Source: Phlegmacium glaucopus
Lineage: Eukaryota > Basidiomycota > Agaricomycetes > Agaricales > Cortinariaceae
Length of the DNA stretch: 11,549 bases
NCBI GenBank assembly: GCA_015039465.1
Contig: MU130509.1
Location: forward strand, 1 to 11,549
Direction of reading: 5' to 3'
The notes under the pieces: model-generated
What the model saw: only the letters and a program-made list of their open reading frames with translations
Database searches by the model: none
Told to the model about the DNA's origin: nothing
Made by a program: the position numbers and the translations under genes
In this document: positions 1-8,328 of the stretch, one piece after another
Numbering within the stretch: the stretch's first letter is position 1
Layout: each line of letters opens with the position of its first letter

Positions 1-498
1 CAAGCTTGAAGTCATGAACATAAAGAAGAGAATAGGAAGAGATTGAGGTGGCACAATCATCAAAGTATGTAGTATTGGTACTCTATCTTATTTATTCAAT
101 TTGAATTTTGAACACAGAAAATCTAAGGCAGGTACACTTTTAATAGAAGCAGACCATCATCTCCCTTTGAATGCTGGCAAACTACAAATAAATATTTCAT
201 GGTGCAATAAACATTCAGGCCATGACCTACTTAATGATAGTTGCACATACCTCCAATTGGTTTGTGCTGCAAACTGAAAGAAATTGTTGTTGTAGTGTCA
301 TATCATCATTACAATGTTACCTTTAAGTTATGACAATAGATTTTTCAGAGTGTCATGGATGCCAACCATTTGGCTTTGTCACAAAAACTCTAAGGAAGGT
401 CAAGGGTTATTAGGGGACGTAGACTAGTGCGGTATGGCAACCACTACACTTGCTAACTTAGGGAGAGAAGGATATCGCCAGTAACCAAGTTTATATCA

Positions 499-522
499 AG
501 GTGTCATTCTAAGATGACACCT
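499..522. repeat. Perfect 9-bp inverted repeat
   Basis: AGGTGTCAT at 499-507 and ATGACACCT at 514-522 pair perfectly around a 6-nt loop. A TATATA run follows at about 534. Its role is unknown; it could belong to the promoter or R region of an old retroelement. Confidence 0.5.
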
Positions 523-1315
523 GCTACCTTTATATACAATACAAGATGGACCTTGGTAACCACCCTGGGCCCAGACAGCGGCATGACATGTAAGTAAAAT
601 ATAAATAGGACACTTGTTCCATGAGGAATGTGTGATGAGTATCTACTCAGAGGTTGAACATGTGTATGGTTACTAAATAGTGGAAGGCAAGTGGTAATCT
701 TGTTAGTCCTTGCACAATATGGTTCATGTACAATACTAGTGGGAAGCAGAATGGAGTTTGTAAGTGTGTATGTATGTACCTATGTAGTGTCCTCTTACAA
801 TGGTACATCAACATAACATAGTTATAAATATCAATTCTTCTCTATTGCTCTTCCTCTTGTTTCTGCAACATTGCCAAAATGATTGTTTGTGGAGATACTG
901 TAAAATACCAGTACAAAGAGGCTTAAAATAAAACATGTTTTTACCCCAGTCTAGATACCAGAAAGTATTTACAACTGAACCTAAGATATAGGCCACAAGG
1001 AAACCTGGCAGCTTGTCTAATCAACTTAGAGGCACCAAGCCATTCAAAGTTGAGTTTGGAAAAAAGAATCCTCAATTATGTTTGAAATAAATTTTAAATT
1101 AGGCTAAATTACTATACTTCTAAGTTCTTTTTATGCTCATTTTTGAGCTTCATGCAGAATTGTACAGTCCAAGTCTGTATAATATTATCATCATACAAAG
1201 AACATTCAATATAGGTGGGCCTGGTGGGCTCAGCTAGGGTTCTGATGCTTACACTCTTATACTGACTTGAATGGTGTATTCTCACTTTTAATTTCTACTT
1301 CCCAGGCCATGATAT

Positions 1316-1338
1316 CATTTCCATTTCCATTTCCATTT
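1316..1338. repeat. CATTTC microsatellite
   Basis: Three to four units of a CATTTC hexamer lie in direct tandem. It is a short simple repeat with no evident function. Confidence 0.7.
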
Positions 1339-1390
1339 ATAAAAACCTTGTAATTGCTGCAAATTATTAATCAAAAATGGCCACTAATTT

Positions 1391-1640
1391 GAGGTCTTTA
1401 CACTAAGCCACCAAGTCCTAGGAATCCACCAGGACTGAACCAGGAATGATGAAATTGAGAATTTTTAAGAAATCCCTTGTGTCATTCCTAGTTCAGTCCT
1501 GGTTGAGTCCTATTCCATTCCTGATCCAGGTCCTGATAAGACCAGGAATGGCAGGAATATTCCTCAGGAATCCACCAGGACTTTGCCAGGAATCTGTCAG
1601 GAATCCTAGGTATTCCAAAGGTTTTTACACTATTAAAAAA
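1391..1640. mobile_element. MITE-like foldback element rich in CCAGGAAT motifs
   Basis: The element begins with GAGGTCTTTACACT and is packed with CCAGGAAT, CCACCAGGACT and their complements. Arms at 1429-1449 and 1482-1502 form a 21-bp inverted repeat with one mismatch and a 32-nt spacer. The opening motif recurs at 5633 and, reversed, at 4811-4826, so this is a repeat family and not a chance palindrome. I could not define matched terminal inverted repeats or a target-site duplication, so the limits are approximate. The 99-codon plus-strand frame inside it (1446-1745) is a by-product of the motif repeats. Confidence 0.5.
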
Positions 1641-1794
1641 TGTATCACCAACAGTAGAATTAATTGTATTCATTATTATCTAGTGGCAATGCCTTGTTGC
1701 CATCAAAGTTGTGTATGTTGTTCAGCTTGTGAGGTAACCACGTGACTACATGTGACACACATCAACAAGTTGCCAGCAGGTTGTTGTCTCACAC

Positions 1795-2175
1795 TCCTAC
1801 ACCATCACCACCACCACCATCACTGCCACCACCATCACACAACCACCCACCACTGTTACACAATAACAACCACAACAACTATGATGGCTACAGCAATGGC
1901 TCAACAATTGCCACCACCATGCATGACAACAACAGTACACAACCACAACAGCAAACAACAACAACAACAACCCCACACTGGGGGGGTTATCTTTTATTCT
2001 GTTAGATTACCATTTGGCAGGTAGGGCCCATAGGGGTCGCTGAGGTATGGGTAAGAGTTGGTGTTGAGATAGGGTTACCCATGACAATCCCTAAGCACAA
2101 CAACCCACAATGACAACATAAACATACAACAACAACAATGACATAGAGTGGACACCAAGCAGACACCAAGCACAA
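1795..2175. repeat. CAC/ACA trinucleotide-rich region
   Basis: Runs of CAC (about 1800-1830) and ACA/CAA (about 1865-1970 and 2095-2180) dominate. Overlapping frames made of His, Thr, Pro or Asn/Gln are read through it in more than one phase, as expected from simple repeats and not from a gene. Two of the C-run/G-run hairpins are embedded in or next to it. Confidence 0.7.
1969..1988. repeat. C-run/G-run hairpin, copy 1
   Basis: AACCCC, a 5-nt loop ACACT, and a G7 run followed by TTATCTTTTATT. It is the most diverged left-hand member of a six-copy family in this window. Confidence 0.6.
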
Positions 2176-2183
2176 CAACAACA

Positions 2184-2205
2184 CCCCCCCCTTTCACAGG
2201 GGGGG
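2184..2205. repeat. C-run/G-run hairpin, copy 2
   Basis: C8, loop TTTCACA, G7, then TTATTTTATTTTATCACTATGGTACACTATG. The shared downstream AT-rich tail shows that the hairpin is part of a longer repeated module. Confidence 0.7.
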
Positions 2206-2275
2206 TTATTTTATTTTATCACTATGGTACACTATGCCAGCACCACAATGATGAACATGCCAACAACAACACCAA

Positions 2276-2330
2276 CCCCCCCTTCATAGGGGGGGTTATT
2301 TTTTATTTTACTATGCTATGGTATACTGTT
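2276..2330. repeat. C-run/G-run hairpin with tail, copy 3
   Basis: C7 (2276-2282), loop TTCATA, G7 (2289-2295), then an AT-rich tail ending in CTATGCTATGGTATACT. It lies 92 bp from copy 2. Confidence 0.7.
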
Positions 2331-2339
2331 AAGTTCAGA

Positions 2340-2890
2340 CAAAGGGATAATGTCAGAGTAACTCCGGAATGGATGGAACAGAACCAGAACAAGTAACGGA
2401 AAGGACTTTGGCCTCAGCATATGTGCTGTGCCGCCCAGCTCCTATAGTGTCCTCATTTCGGAACCAGAAGAGAAAGGAATAAGATGGAAGACCTCAGTGA
2501 CTTAGAGGACAGACAAGAGGAGGAAACTAAGTTGATATTCGAAACTAAGGAAAACATACAAGCTTTGAGTACTTAAATAATAAATGGAATAGCAACCAAA
2601 ATATAAAAGATAAATATAAAGTGCTGCGTTCTGCTCCCAGAAGGTCCTGCATTCTTGGGTGAATAATCCATAGCAAATGTGATGACTGATAGTGGGAAAG
2701 TGATGACAAAGAAATAGTTGTTATGTCAAAGATGTGGTAATGAGTTTGGAGTAACATTGGAAGAGCTGGAATGACACAGAGAAGTCTTGGAGTTGGATGT
2801 AGGAAGAGTAGATCCGGAAATAAGGGAAAGTACTGAAATGGAGTATGGACAACTCCGACAGAGCTGGACCGGAGTAACATATAACGGAAT
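2340..2890. other. Purine-rich stretch without a supported gene
   Basis: The plus strand is rich in A and G, with recurring CGGAA and GGACC words. The minus-strand 111-codon frame (2545-2880) is the pyrimidine complement of this and has no recognisable domain. Short plus-strand frames such as one at 2485-2574 are acidic and might be remnants of a retroelement polyprotein, but I cannot show it. Confidence 0.4.
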
Positions 2891-2941
2891 GTAACATATA
2901 CTACAACAATGATACACTACAGCCACTGTACACAACAATGA

Positions 2942-2997
2942 CCCCCCCCCTCACCAGGGGGGTTATTTTTTATTTTTACTATGCTATGGTATACTAC
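2942..2997. repeat. C-run/G-run hairpin with tail, copy 4
   Basis: C9, loop TCACCA, G6, then an AT-rich tail ending in CTATGCTATGGTATACTAC. The flanks ACTACAGCCAC and ACACAACAATGAC resemble those of copies 5 and 6. Nearby CAACAATGAT (about 2905) and ATCATTGTTG (about 3028) are inverted with respect to each other and may mark the edges of a larger foldback unit. Confidence 0.7.
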
Positions 2998-3179
2998 AAT
3001 GACAATGCACTACAGCCACCGTTATAAATCATTGTTGTTGTTGTATATAAACACCAACCAGAGAGCAATGGACTAGTCTTTAAGTCAAAAGCCTCCCTGT
3101 TGTTCGTTTAGGGAAGGTATAACCTTAGACTTGTAACACACAGAGGTAGGGGGTCAGAATAGAGATAAGGAGGATGAGG

Positions 3180-3375
3180 ATGAATGAGAAAGAGTCTTCA
3201 GTAAGACTATAGCAGTTGACAGTTGGTTGACAGTGAGGGACTGAGAAAGCGAACTTAGAGGGATTAAGGAAGAGGATGAGGAGGAATAAGAGGGAGTCTT
3301 CAGCAAGACTATAGCAATTGATAGCAGGGGACAGTAACAGATAAAAGGCTGAAAAAGCGAACTTGAGGGAGGAAT
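3180..3375. repeat. Two-copy tandem duplication, period about 102-108 bp
   Basis: GTCTTCAGTAAGACTATAGC at 3194 recurs as GTCTTCAGCAAGACTATAGC at 3296, and GAGAAAGCGAACTT at 3243 recurs as GAAAAAGCGAACTT at 3351. In both copies GTCTT and AAGAC form a 5-bp stem and the only change in that part is in the loop. The copies are diverged, and neither carries a convincing frame. Confidence 0.7.
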
Positions 3376-3798
3376 TCACTGGAATTCCACTGAGAGGATG
3401 ACTGTGGGGAGTAAGAATGAATTGGGAGAAAACTACCTATCCTGGGTACAAAAGAGCAGTATTTATACCATAAGGATGAGGCTATGTAGAACAATAAAAA
3501 GAAAAGAAGTACACACTGTCAAAGGAAGAATGATGAAGAGAGGACAGCTGTGAGAAGAAAAGAACAATGGAAAAGAAGAAGGTACAATAAAAAAATCTGT
3601 AAAGTGTCAAAGTGTGAGAGAAAAGAAGAGAAGGGAGTGTACATAGTCCAATAGCAAAAATATATCAACTCCATAGGGATGTGGTCATGTCAAAAATGTG
3701 AAAGGTCCTGAGTCAACACTTGAAAGGCACAGCCTTGTTCCCAAGAAAATACTAGTTGCCCATGATCCCATGTCGCGCAGCCTTGATAACACTTGACA
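3376..3798. other. Polypurine stretch without a gene
   Basis: From about 3490 to 3645 the plus strand is nearly all A and G. I see no gene, RNA or clear repeat boundary. Confidence 0.4.
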
Positions 3799-4440
3799 CT
3801 CTGCGAGAATAATCCTCTGCTGCTGATTCATCTGCAATTCCTGCTTAGTCGTGATCCTCCTGGACTTCCTAAATTGTCATAAAGAGGGTGGGAAGGCTTC
3901 AGGTACCGTGTGAATGTTGGTTTTGGCAGTGATGATAAGATAAGAGGTAGATGAGTGAGGATAGGGGACTGAGTGTGAGCCAGCAGCAAGGTATGGCAAG
4001 ATAGATAGCTGAGGCGAAGACTTGTGGGTCCATAGCCACAACAACGATGACAAAGCCTTTGACATAATGGGAGATGTAGCTGATGCATCCATAAACGGGC
4101 CATTCTTGAAATGATGGGCCATAGATACAATCAAACACAAGCCGATGACCGATGCGAATAGTAGATTGATCGCTTTGTTGAATTGCTAGCCAAGGAACAA
4201 ATGGATGGTAGATATTAAGGAGCATGTTGATAGTGTAAATGATTGAGAGCATAGTGGAAGACATTGAGGATATGATGAGCGATGAGGATGATAACATTGA
4301 ACGAATGATTTTGTTGACCAGGAACGCGATTCAGGGCTGCTTCCAAAATAGGTAAGTGAATTCAAAGTCTGCTTATTTTCATGATGGCAACTTTTAAGCT
4401 TTGTTCTCATGCTACCAATCAGTATTGGTGCGCAATACTG
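3799..4440 (-). repeat. Dispersed repeat family, inverted copy A
   Basis: Read on the minus strand, this matches the two plus-strand copies at about 5966-6705 and 6700-7400. It shares the head ACCAATACTGATTGGTAGCAT, the block ACCTATTTTGGAAGCAGCCC, the block CGATCAATCTACTATTCGCA and the tail TATGACAATTTAGGAAGT. Read on the plus strand, 4140-4310 matches the gene region at 8199-8340, and 4318-4410 more weakly matches 8370-8445. The minus-strand frames of up to 132 codons have no domain I recognise and overlap in several phases, so I do not call genes here. Confidence 0.7.
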
Positions 4441-4456
4441 TACACAATGACGATGA

Positions 4457-4515
4457 CCCCCCTCTCACCAGAGGGGTTATTTTTGATTTTTACTACACTA
4501 TGGTATACTACAATA
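4457..4515. repeat. C-run/G-run hairpin with tail, copy 5
   Basis: The stem CCCCTCT / AGAGGGG has loop CACC. Changes have occurred on both sides so that pairing is kept (T and A replace a C and a G relative to copy 4). The tail TTATTTTTGATTTTTACTAC leads into ACTATGGTATACTAC as in copies 3 and 4. Confidence 0.7.
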
Positions 4516-4551
4516 ACAACAACACACTATGGCCACCATACACAACAACAA

Positions 4552-4600
4552 TGACCCCCTGACTATGTAATCCCCTCACCTGGGGTAACTCTTTAGTTTT
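4552..4600. repeat. C-run/G-run hairpin, degraded copy 6
   Basis: After the shared flank ACAACAACAATGACCCCC come CCCC (4572-4575), loop TCACCT and GGGG (4582-4585), then TAACTCTTTAGTTTTTTTAC in place of the usual AT-rich tail. It is the right-hand, most eroded member. Confidence 0.5.
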
Positions 4601-4604
4601 TTTA

Positions 4605-4725
4605 CTAGATTATTAATAAGTCAATTATTTTAACTTATATAAATAAATACATAAATAGATTATATATTACAATCTAAAAAAATAAGGAAAAATAAGGAAA
4701 AATAAATAAAAAATCAGTATATTCC
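4605..4725. other. Very AT-rich tract
   Basis: Runs of TAAATA, AAAAATAAGG and similar words dominate, with no gene. The repeated GGAAAAATAA words are in short tandem. Confidence 0.6.
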
Positions 4726-4727
4726 TA

Positions 4728-4826
4728 AATAGGAATAAGGTAGGACCATACTAGGAATGACCAGGACTATACTAGGAATCCCAGTGGAGTCCATCAGGAC
4801 TTGGTGGGGGAGTGTAAAGTTCTGAC
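4728..4826 (-). mobile_element. Second CCAGGAAT-type MITE-like fragment
   Basis: It repeats the words ACTAGGAATGACCAGGACT and ATCAGGACTTGGTGGGGGAG, and ends in AGTGTAAAGTTCT. That end is the reverse complement of the opening motif of the element at 1391 (GAGGTCTTTACACT), so this copy is in the opposite orientation. Only one end is clear. Confidence 0.5.
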
Positions 4827-4881
4827 TAATTCCTTGATCCCATTTATAAAATCTACCTATTTATACATTAAGTTTTAAAAA

Positions 4882-4985
4882 ATGCCTAAACCCCTAATAA
4901 TGATGCCACCCTAACCTTCTAGCCTCCTAACCTTGACTGGACCCTAAATGGACCCTAACCAAACCTCTAACTGGATCCTAACAGG
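4882..4985. repeat. Degenerate CCCTAA-like repeats
   Basis: At least six CCTAA or CCCTAA words occur within about 100 bp (for example CACCCTAACC, GGACCCTAAA, GGACCCTAACC, GATCCTAACAG), spaced irregularly by 6-17 nt. This resembles an eroded interstitial telomere-like tract, but the spacing is not exact and chance cannot be excluded. Confidence 0.35.
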
Positions 4986-5632
4986 CAGCAAGGTACAAAA
5001 TTTTATACAACACAGAGCTGAAGTACAGATAATCAAATTTATAGAACAGGGTTTATAGAATGGCATTTATCTTACCAAAAGAATTAGTGGCCATGTTTGA
5101 TCAATAATTTTAGCAATTGCAAGGTCTCATATATCAATAAAGGATATACAAGGTCTTATTTATGGAAATGACACAATCTGTTATACTTCAGTAAGGCCTT
5201 CTAGTGATTAGGGTAGTTTACCCCTGGGAACAACAAAGCAACCTATAAACATCAACTGAATGCTACTTAGTACTAGCCTTTAATAAAGGATGACAAAGGC
5301 TCATAAGTGAATTACTGCACAAAATTTGAGGATCTGAAGAGTCTACTGAAACTAGCACATAAGTTTGGAGCTTATGGACCTGTGGCATATAAAACCTTTG
5401 GTTCATGAGGTTAAAAATCTTGCAACTCACACATTTCCCAAATACCTGTTTCTTTTTTTGTCCTGCAAGTAGGTGACACACATATGATAATGTACTACCT
5501 TAAGCAGTTAATGTATGATGTAGGTGGTAACCCATCAACAAGCTGTGGATATAGACTAGTCTAAGAATGATCCTTGTATTATGGCACTATCAATGTCCCA
5601 TAAAGATCCTCTTTTCCCAAGCTCTCAGAATT
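4986..5632. other. Gene-free stretch
   Basis: I see no supported gene. A 72-codon minus-strand frame at 5263-5481 has no recognisable feature. Confidence 0.5.
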
Positions 5633-5865
5633 GAGGTCTTCACAGTCCCCCACATTTTCTGGCCAGACCCTGGCCAGACTATCACTGGACACCAGTCTGG
5701 AAAATACTAATTTTAGTTGTTATAAATAGATATATTATTCCAGAGACTGTCTGATGCCAGGTCAGACAATTATTCCACCAGACAGTACCAATAGACCTTC
5801 TGGCAGACAATCACTGGAAATGGGCCAATGAAGTCCACCAGACAATCAGTGGACAATACTCGACA
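5633..5865. mobile_element. CCAGAC-rich foldback element
   Basis: The element starts with GAGGTCTTCACAGTCCCCCAC, related to the opening of the element at 1391. It is packed with CCAGAC, GTCTGG, TCACTGGA and CAGTGGAC words, for example TGGCCAGACTATCACTGGAC and CACCAGACAATCAGTGGAC. The mixture of a motif and its complement gives many small hairpins. No coding frame is present. The right limit is approximate. Confidence 0.5.
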
Positions 5866-5965
5866 GCAGCTATCAATAAACATTACAAGGTGTGGCTTAT
5901 TTGGCAATGACATGTCCCATCATGATCATGTATTTTGTTCAGGGCATGAGGTAGTCATGTGATTC

Positions 5966-6705
5966 ATGGTATTGTGCACCAATATTGATTGGTAGCATAG
6001 GGTCACTGCTGGCACTGGGTAAAAAGCTTGAAAATTGCCATCATGAAATAAAGTGGACTTGGAATTCACTTGCCTGTTTTGGAAGCAGCCCTGAATCACA
6101 TTCCTGGTCAATAAAATCATTCATTTGATGTTATCATCCTCATAACTCATCTTATTCTCAATGTCTTTCATTATGCTCTCTATCATTTACACTATCAACA
6201 TGATCCTAAACATCTACCATCACTTTTATCCCGCAAACGAAGGTCTGATGTTGACATGGAAAACAATGAAGCAAGCAACGATTTGCATCAGTACGAACAG
6301 CTCACATCTGAATGCATTTATGGCCCATAGCCACGACAAGCACGATGAGGAGCAGGACGACGAAGATGCATCAACAACAAGGACAACAACAAGTACAAAG
6401 AGCTAGGACAACGTTGTTGTCGCTATGGACCCACAAACCGTCCCCGCAGCGATCTAACGTGCAAGACAACACACCAGGACAACACGCAGGACCTAACAAG
6501 CACTTAACTACTGCTTAGCACAATCACGCACTGCCACAACCAACATGCACAACGTACCAGGATCCTTCCAACCCGCTTTAGGACAATCGAGGACGATGAT
6601 GAACACAAGGATGAGGATAACAACTAAGCAGGACGACGAAGATGATGACCAGCATGACGACGAGGATGATTCTCACGAGGATGACGACGAGGACGCTATC
6701 AAGGC
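5966..6705 (+). repeat. Dispersed repeat family, copy B
   Basis: The head GCACCAATATTGATTGGTAGCAT and the block AAGCAGCCCTGAATCACATT match copies A (reversed) and C. The segment 6229-6400 also matches the gene region 7980-8135 on the same strand, with words such as CGCAAACGAAGGTCTGA and CCCATAGCCACGACAAGCAC. CCCATAGCCACGACAAG near 6335 and TTGTTGTCGCTATGGACCC near 6411 form an imperfect inverted repeat. The tail GCTATCAAGGCTG runs straight into the head of copy C. Acidic and Thr-rich frames at 6161-6406 and 6545-6772 are decayed or low-complexity and are not called as genes. Confidence 0.65.
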
Positions 6706-7400
6706 TGCACCAACACTGATTGGTACCATGAGAAGAAAGCTTAAAAGTCGCCATCAGGAAAATAAGCTGTGACTTTCAAGTATTCACTTACCTATTTTGG
6801 AAGCAGCCCTGAATCATGTTGACATGGACAACAAAACCATGGAGTTCAACGATAACATCCCCATCGCTCATCAGACTCTCAATGTCTCACACTATGCCTC
6901 TCCATCGTTTTCACTACTCACATGCTCCTAAGCATCTAACATCCATGTGTTCATTGGTTATGTCATCCAACGAAGCGATCAATCTACTACTCACAGCGGT
7001 CATCGGCTCGCGTTTCATCGTTCATCCTTTGACAGCACATCATTTCAAGAACGGCACCTTTACCGACCCATCAACTACATCTCCCAGTGCAATGGACAAG
7101 AATTTGGTCGGAATGAGTTCTCAGTGGCTATGAACCCAGCCAAGTATTCCACTCAGACATGCAATCATTCCGACCAAATTCCGACTCACTCCGAGCGGAT
7201 CTCACTCAGGACCCTATCCACACTCCGATAAAACTCTAATGCTTATCATTCACTACCAAAAACATCATTCACACGGTACATAAACCAATAACAAACCATA
7301 TTTATGACAATTTAGGAAGTACCCAGGAATTGAACCCAAAGACTTATGTAAGGTAAACGGACAATGAAGACCAATAAGCAACAGAGGACCATTATTGAAA
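6700..7400 (+). repeat. Dispersed repeat family, copy C
   Basis: It begins at GCACCAACACTGATTGGTACC, directly after copy B, so the two lie head to tail. It follows copy A (reversed) through ACCTATTTTGGAAGCAGCCC, AAGCGATCAATCTACTACTC, CATCATTTCAAGAACGGC and TATGACAATTTAGGAAGT. Frames of about 100 codons overlap in two phases without domains. Confidence 0.65.
7100..7181. repeat. 16-bp perfect inverted repeat with 50-nt spacer
   Basis: GAATTTGGTCGGAATG (7100-7115) and CATTCCGACCAAATTC (7166-7181) are exact complements. It lies inside copy C but is not present in copy A, so it may be an insertion into that copy. Confidence 0.6.
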
Positions 7401-7470
7401 TGTGACGAGGTATGTACACTAAGTGTAATGTCCGCTTGGCATTTCCCGGCAACCCGTCTTCGTCACAGGG

Positions 7471-7516
7471 CAAAGGGTTAGTTGTTAAGTTGGGCTTAGG
7501 GTTCGTCAACCCTTTG
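7471..7516. repeat. Inverted repeat before the first ATG
   Basis: CAAAGGGTT (7471-7479) pairs with AACCCTTTG (7508-7516), 17 nt before the ATG at 7533. If transcribed, it would sit in the 5' leader. A regulatory role is not shown. Confidence 0.4.
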
Positions 7517-7532
7517 TCACTCACCGTCCGTC

Positions 7533-7991
7533 ATGAGCCTCAACGTTCAAAGCACCACAACTATGCCCCCCTGGACTCGTTCAAAAAACCCAGCCGCCAC
7601 CCGGAAACGCCAAGTCTCCAACGTGGATGAAACAGCCAACAAGTGCCCAAAAACGAGCGATAACGAGGGTGCAGGGGAAATCAACAAGGGAGAGAAAAAG
7701 CCGCCGAAAGGCAAGGCGAACAGGTAGCGTTCAATGCCCACAACATATGTCATACTAACCCGAATCTTTTTTACAGGAAACTATCTAAATGTTTGGGTGG
7801 ACAGCGTGTGTCGACCCCCCACTTAACGTAAGTAAACGAGTGTTTAAGTTGTATACTACTGATTTTTAACTAGTAAAACGGAGCTCGAGCTCCATGCGAG
7901 CGGCATAAGTGTTGCCCCCCCTGAACGTACCCGATCTGCTGCCATAGTCCTCCTCGCCCCTCCACAGGCCTTTGTTAGCGCCCGCAAATGA
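7533..7991 (+). CDS. 5' exons of an unidentified, probably transposon-associated protein
   Basis: Three exons are read: 7533-7723, 7777-7827 and 7874-7991, giving 119 residues to a TGA at 7989-7991. The introns are clear: the first has a TACTAAC branch-like site and a T-rich run before the AG, and the second has donor GTAAGT and a TTTTTAACTAG end. Both are phase 2 and keep the frame open. The product starts with a Thr-rich leader, then PPWTRSKNPAA and a basic, Lys-rich stretch, and ends in a Pro/Ala-rich stretch. A second ATG at 7563, just before PPWTRSK, is an equally possible start. I do not recognise the family. Codons are richer in G and C than anything to the left. The TGA lies in the same frame as the acidic ORF that follows, so this may be the front of a longer, broken gene. 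Confidence 0.55.
7724..7776 (+). other. Intron, 53 nt
   Basis: It starts CAG|GTAGCG, has TACTAAC at 7753-7759, and ends TTTTTTACAG|GAA. This is the best-formed intron of the window. Confidence 0.8.
7828..7873 (+). other. Intron, 46 nt
   Basis: It starts AAC|GTAAGT, has TACTGAT as a possible branch site and ends TTAACTAG. It removes an in-frame TAA that lies at the donor. Confidence 0.7.
7880..7893. repeat. 14-bp perfect palindrome in exon 3
   Basis: GGAGCTCGAGCTCC is its own reverse complement. It lies in the coding frame (Glu-Leu-Glu-Leu). No function is evident. Confidence 0.5.
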
Positions 7992-8006
7992 AGGTCTGAC
8001 ATCGTC

Positions 8007-8246
8007 ATGGAAACCAACGAAGGCAGCAACGAGGTCAGTAAGGACAGCTCACCTGAGCAGGCCCATAGCCACGACAAGCACAACGAGGAGCAGGACGACG
8101 AAGAGCACAACAACAAGGACAACAACAAGTACAATGAGCAGGACAACGCGCAGGACAATGTGCAGGACAATGTGCAGGACAACGATCAGGACAACGCGCC
8201 GATGACCGATGCCAATAGTAGATTGATCGCTTTGCTGGATCACTAG
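8007..8246 (+). CDS. Acidic Asn/Asp/Glu/Gln-rich reading frame with QDN repeats
   Basis: This 79-codon frame continues the frame of the upstream exon 3 after its TGA (7989-7991). It begins METNEGSNEVSKDSSPE, is very rich in Asp, Glu, Asn and Gln, and holds five tandem QDNx tetrapeptides at residues 45-64. It looks like a disordered region and not a domain. Copy B of the repeat family has CGA where this copy has TGA, so the two frames were probably once one. In-frame acidic residues continue after the TAG at 8244-8246 up to two TGA codons near 8315, again suggesting decay or an unrecognised intron. A possible phase-1 intron 8218-8329 would join it to the exon at 8330, but its acceptor is purine-rich and weak. 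Confidence 0.4.
   Translation: METNEGSNEVSKDSSPEQAHSHDKHNEEQDDEEHNNKDNNKYNEQDNAQDNVQDNVQDNDQDNAPMTDANSRLIALLDH
8139..8198 (+). repeat. 12-bp tandem repeat coding QDNx
   Basis: Five units of CAGGACAAN plus a variable codon give QDNA, QDNV, QDNV, QDND, QDNA. The period is a multiple of three, so changes in copy number keep the frame. Confidence 0.75.
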
Positions 8247-8328
8247 CCAAGGAACAAATCGCAGGATAACGAGGACAATGATGAAAACAATGGAGAGCAT
8301 AGAGACATTGAGATATGATGAGCGATGA

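Larger units (their letters stand above)
1..1390. other. Gene-free AT-rich stretch
   Basis: I see no supported gene here. The only open frame above 60 codons is a low-complexity minus-strand frame at 808-996 with no recognisable domain. The stretch contains one perfect hairpin at 499-522 beside a TATATA box-like run (534-539) and a CATTTC microsatellite near 1316-1338. An old solo LTR around 400-650 is possible, but I could not find paired ends. Confidence 0.5.

Noticed and set aside
1752..2024. His- and Thr-rich plus-strand frames
   Set aside because: They are read from CAC/ACA repeats in overlapping phases and have no domain or splice structure.
2545..2880. A 111-codon minus-strand frame with hydrophobic runs
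   Set aside because: It is the complement of purine-rich DNA; the Leu/Phe/Ser-rich composition follows from that.
3828..4410. Minus-strand frames of up to 132 codons
   Set aside because: Four overlapping frames occur in a repeat copy, none matches a known domain, and the related copies have broken frames.
6161..6772. Plus-strand frames in copy B as genes
   Set aside because: They begin in repeat sequence of the opposite sense to the gene, are short, and end in low-complexity Asp/Glu or Thr/Arg runs; decay of a repeat explains them better.
7412..7753. Frames at 7412-7630 (+) and 7547-7753 (-)
   Set aside because: They overlap the better-supported exon 7533-7723 and cross its clear intron.
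8034..8300. Minus-strand Val/Leu- and Cys/Pro-rich frames
   Set aside because: They are shadows of the QDNx repeat and the acidic frame on the plus strand.
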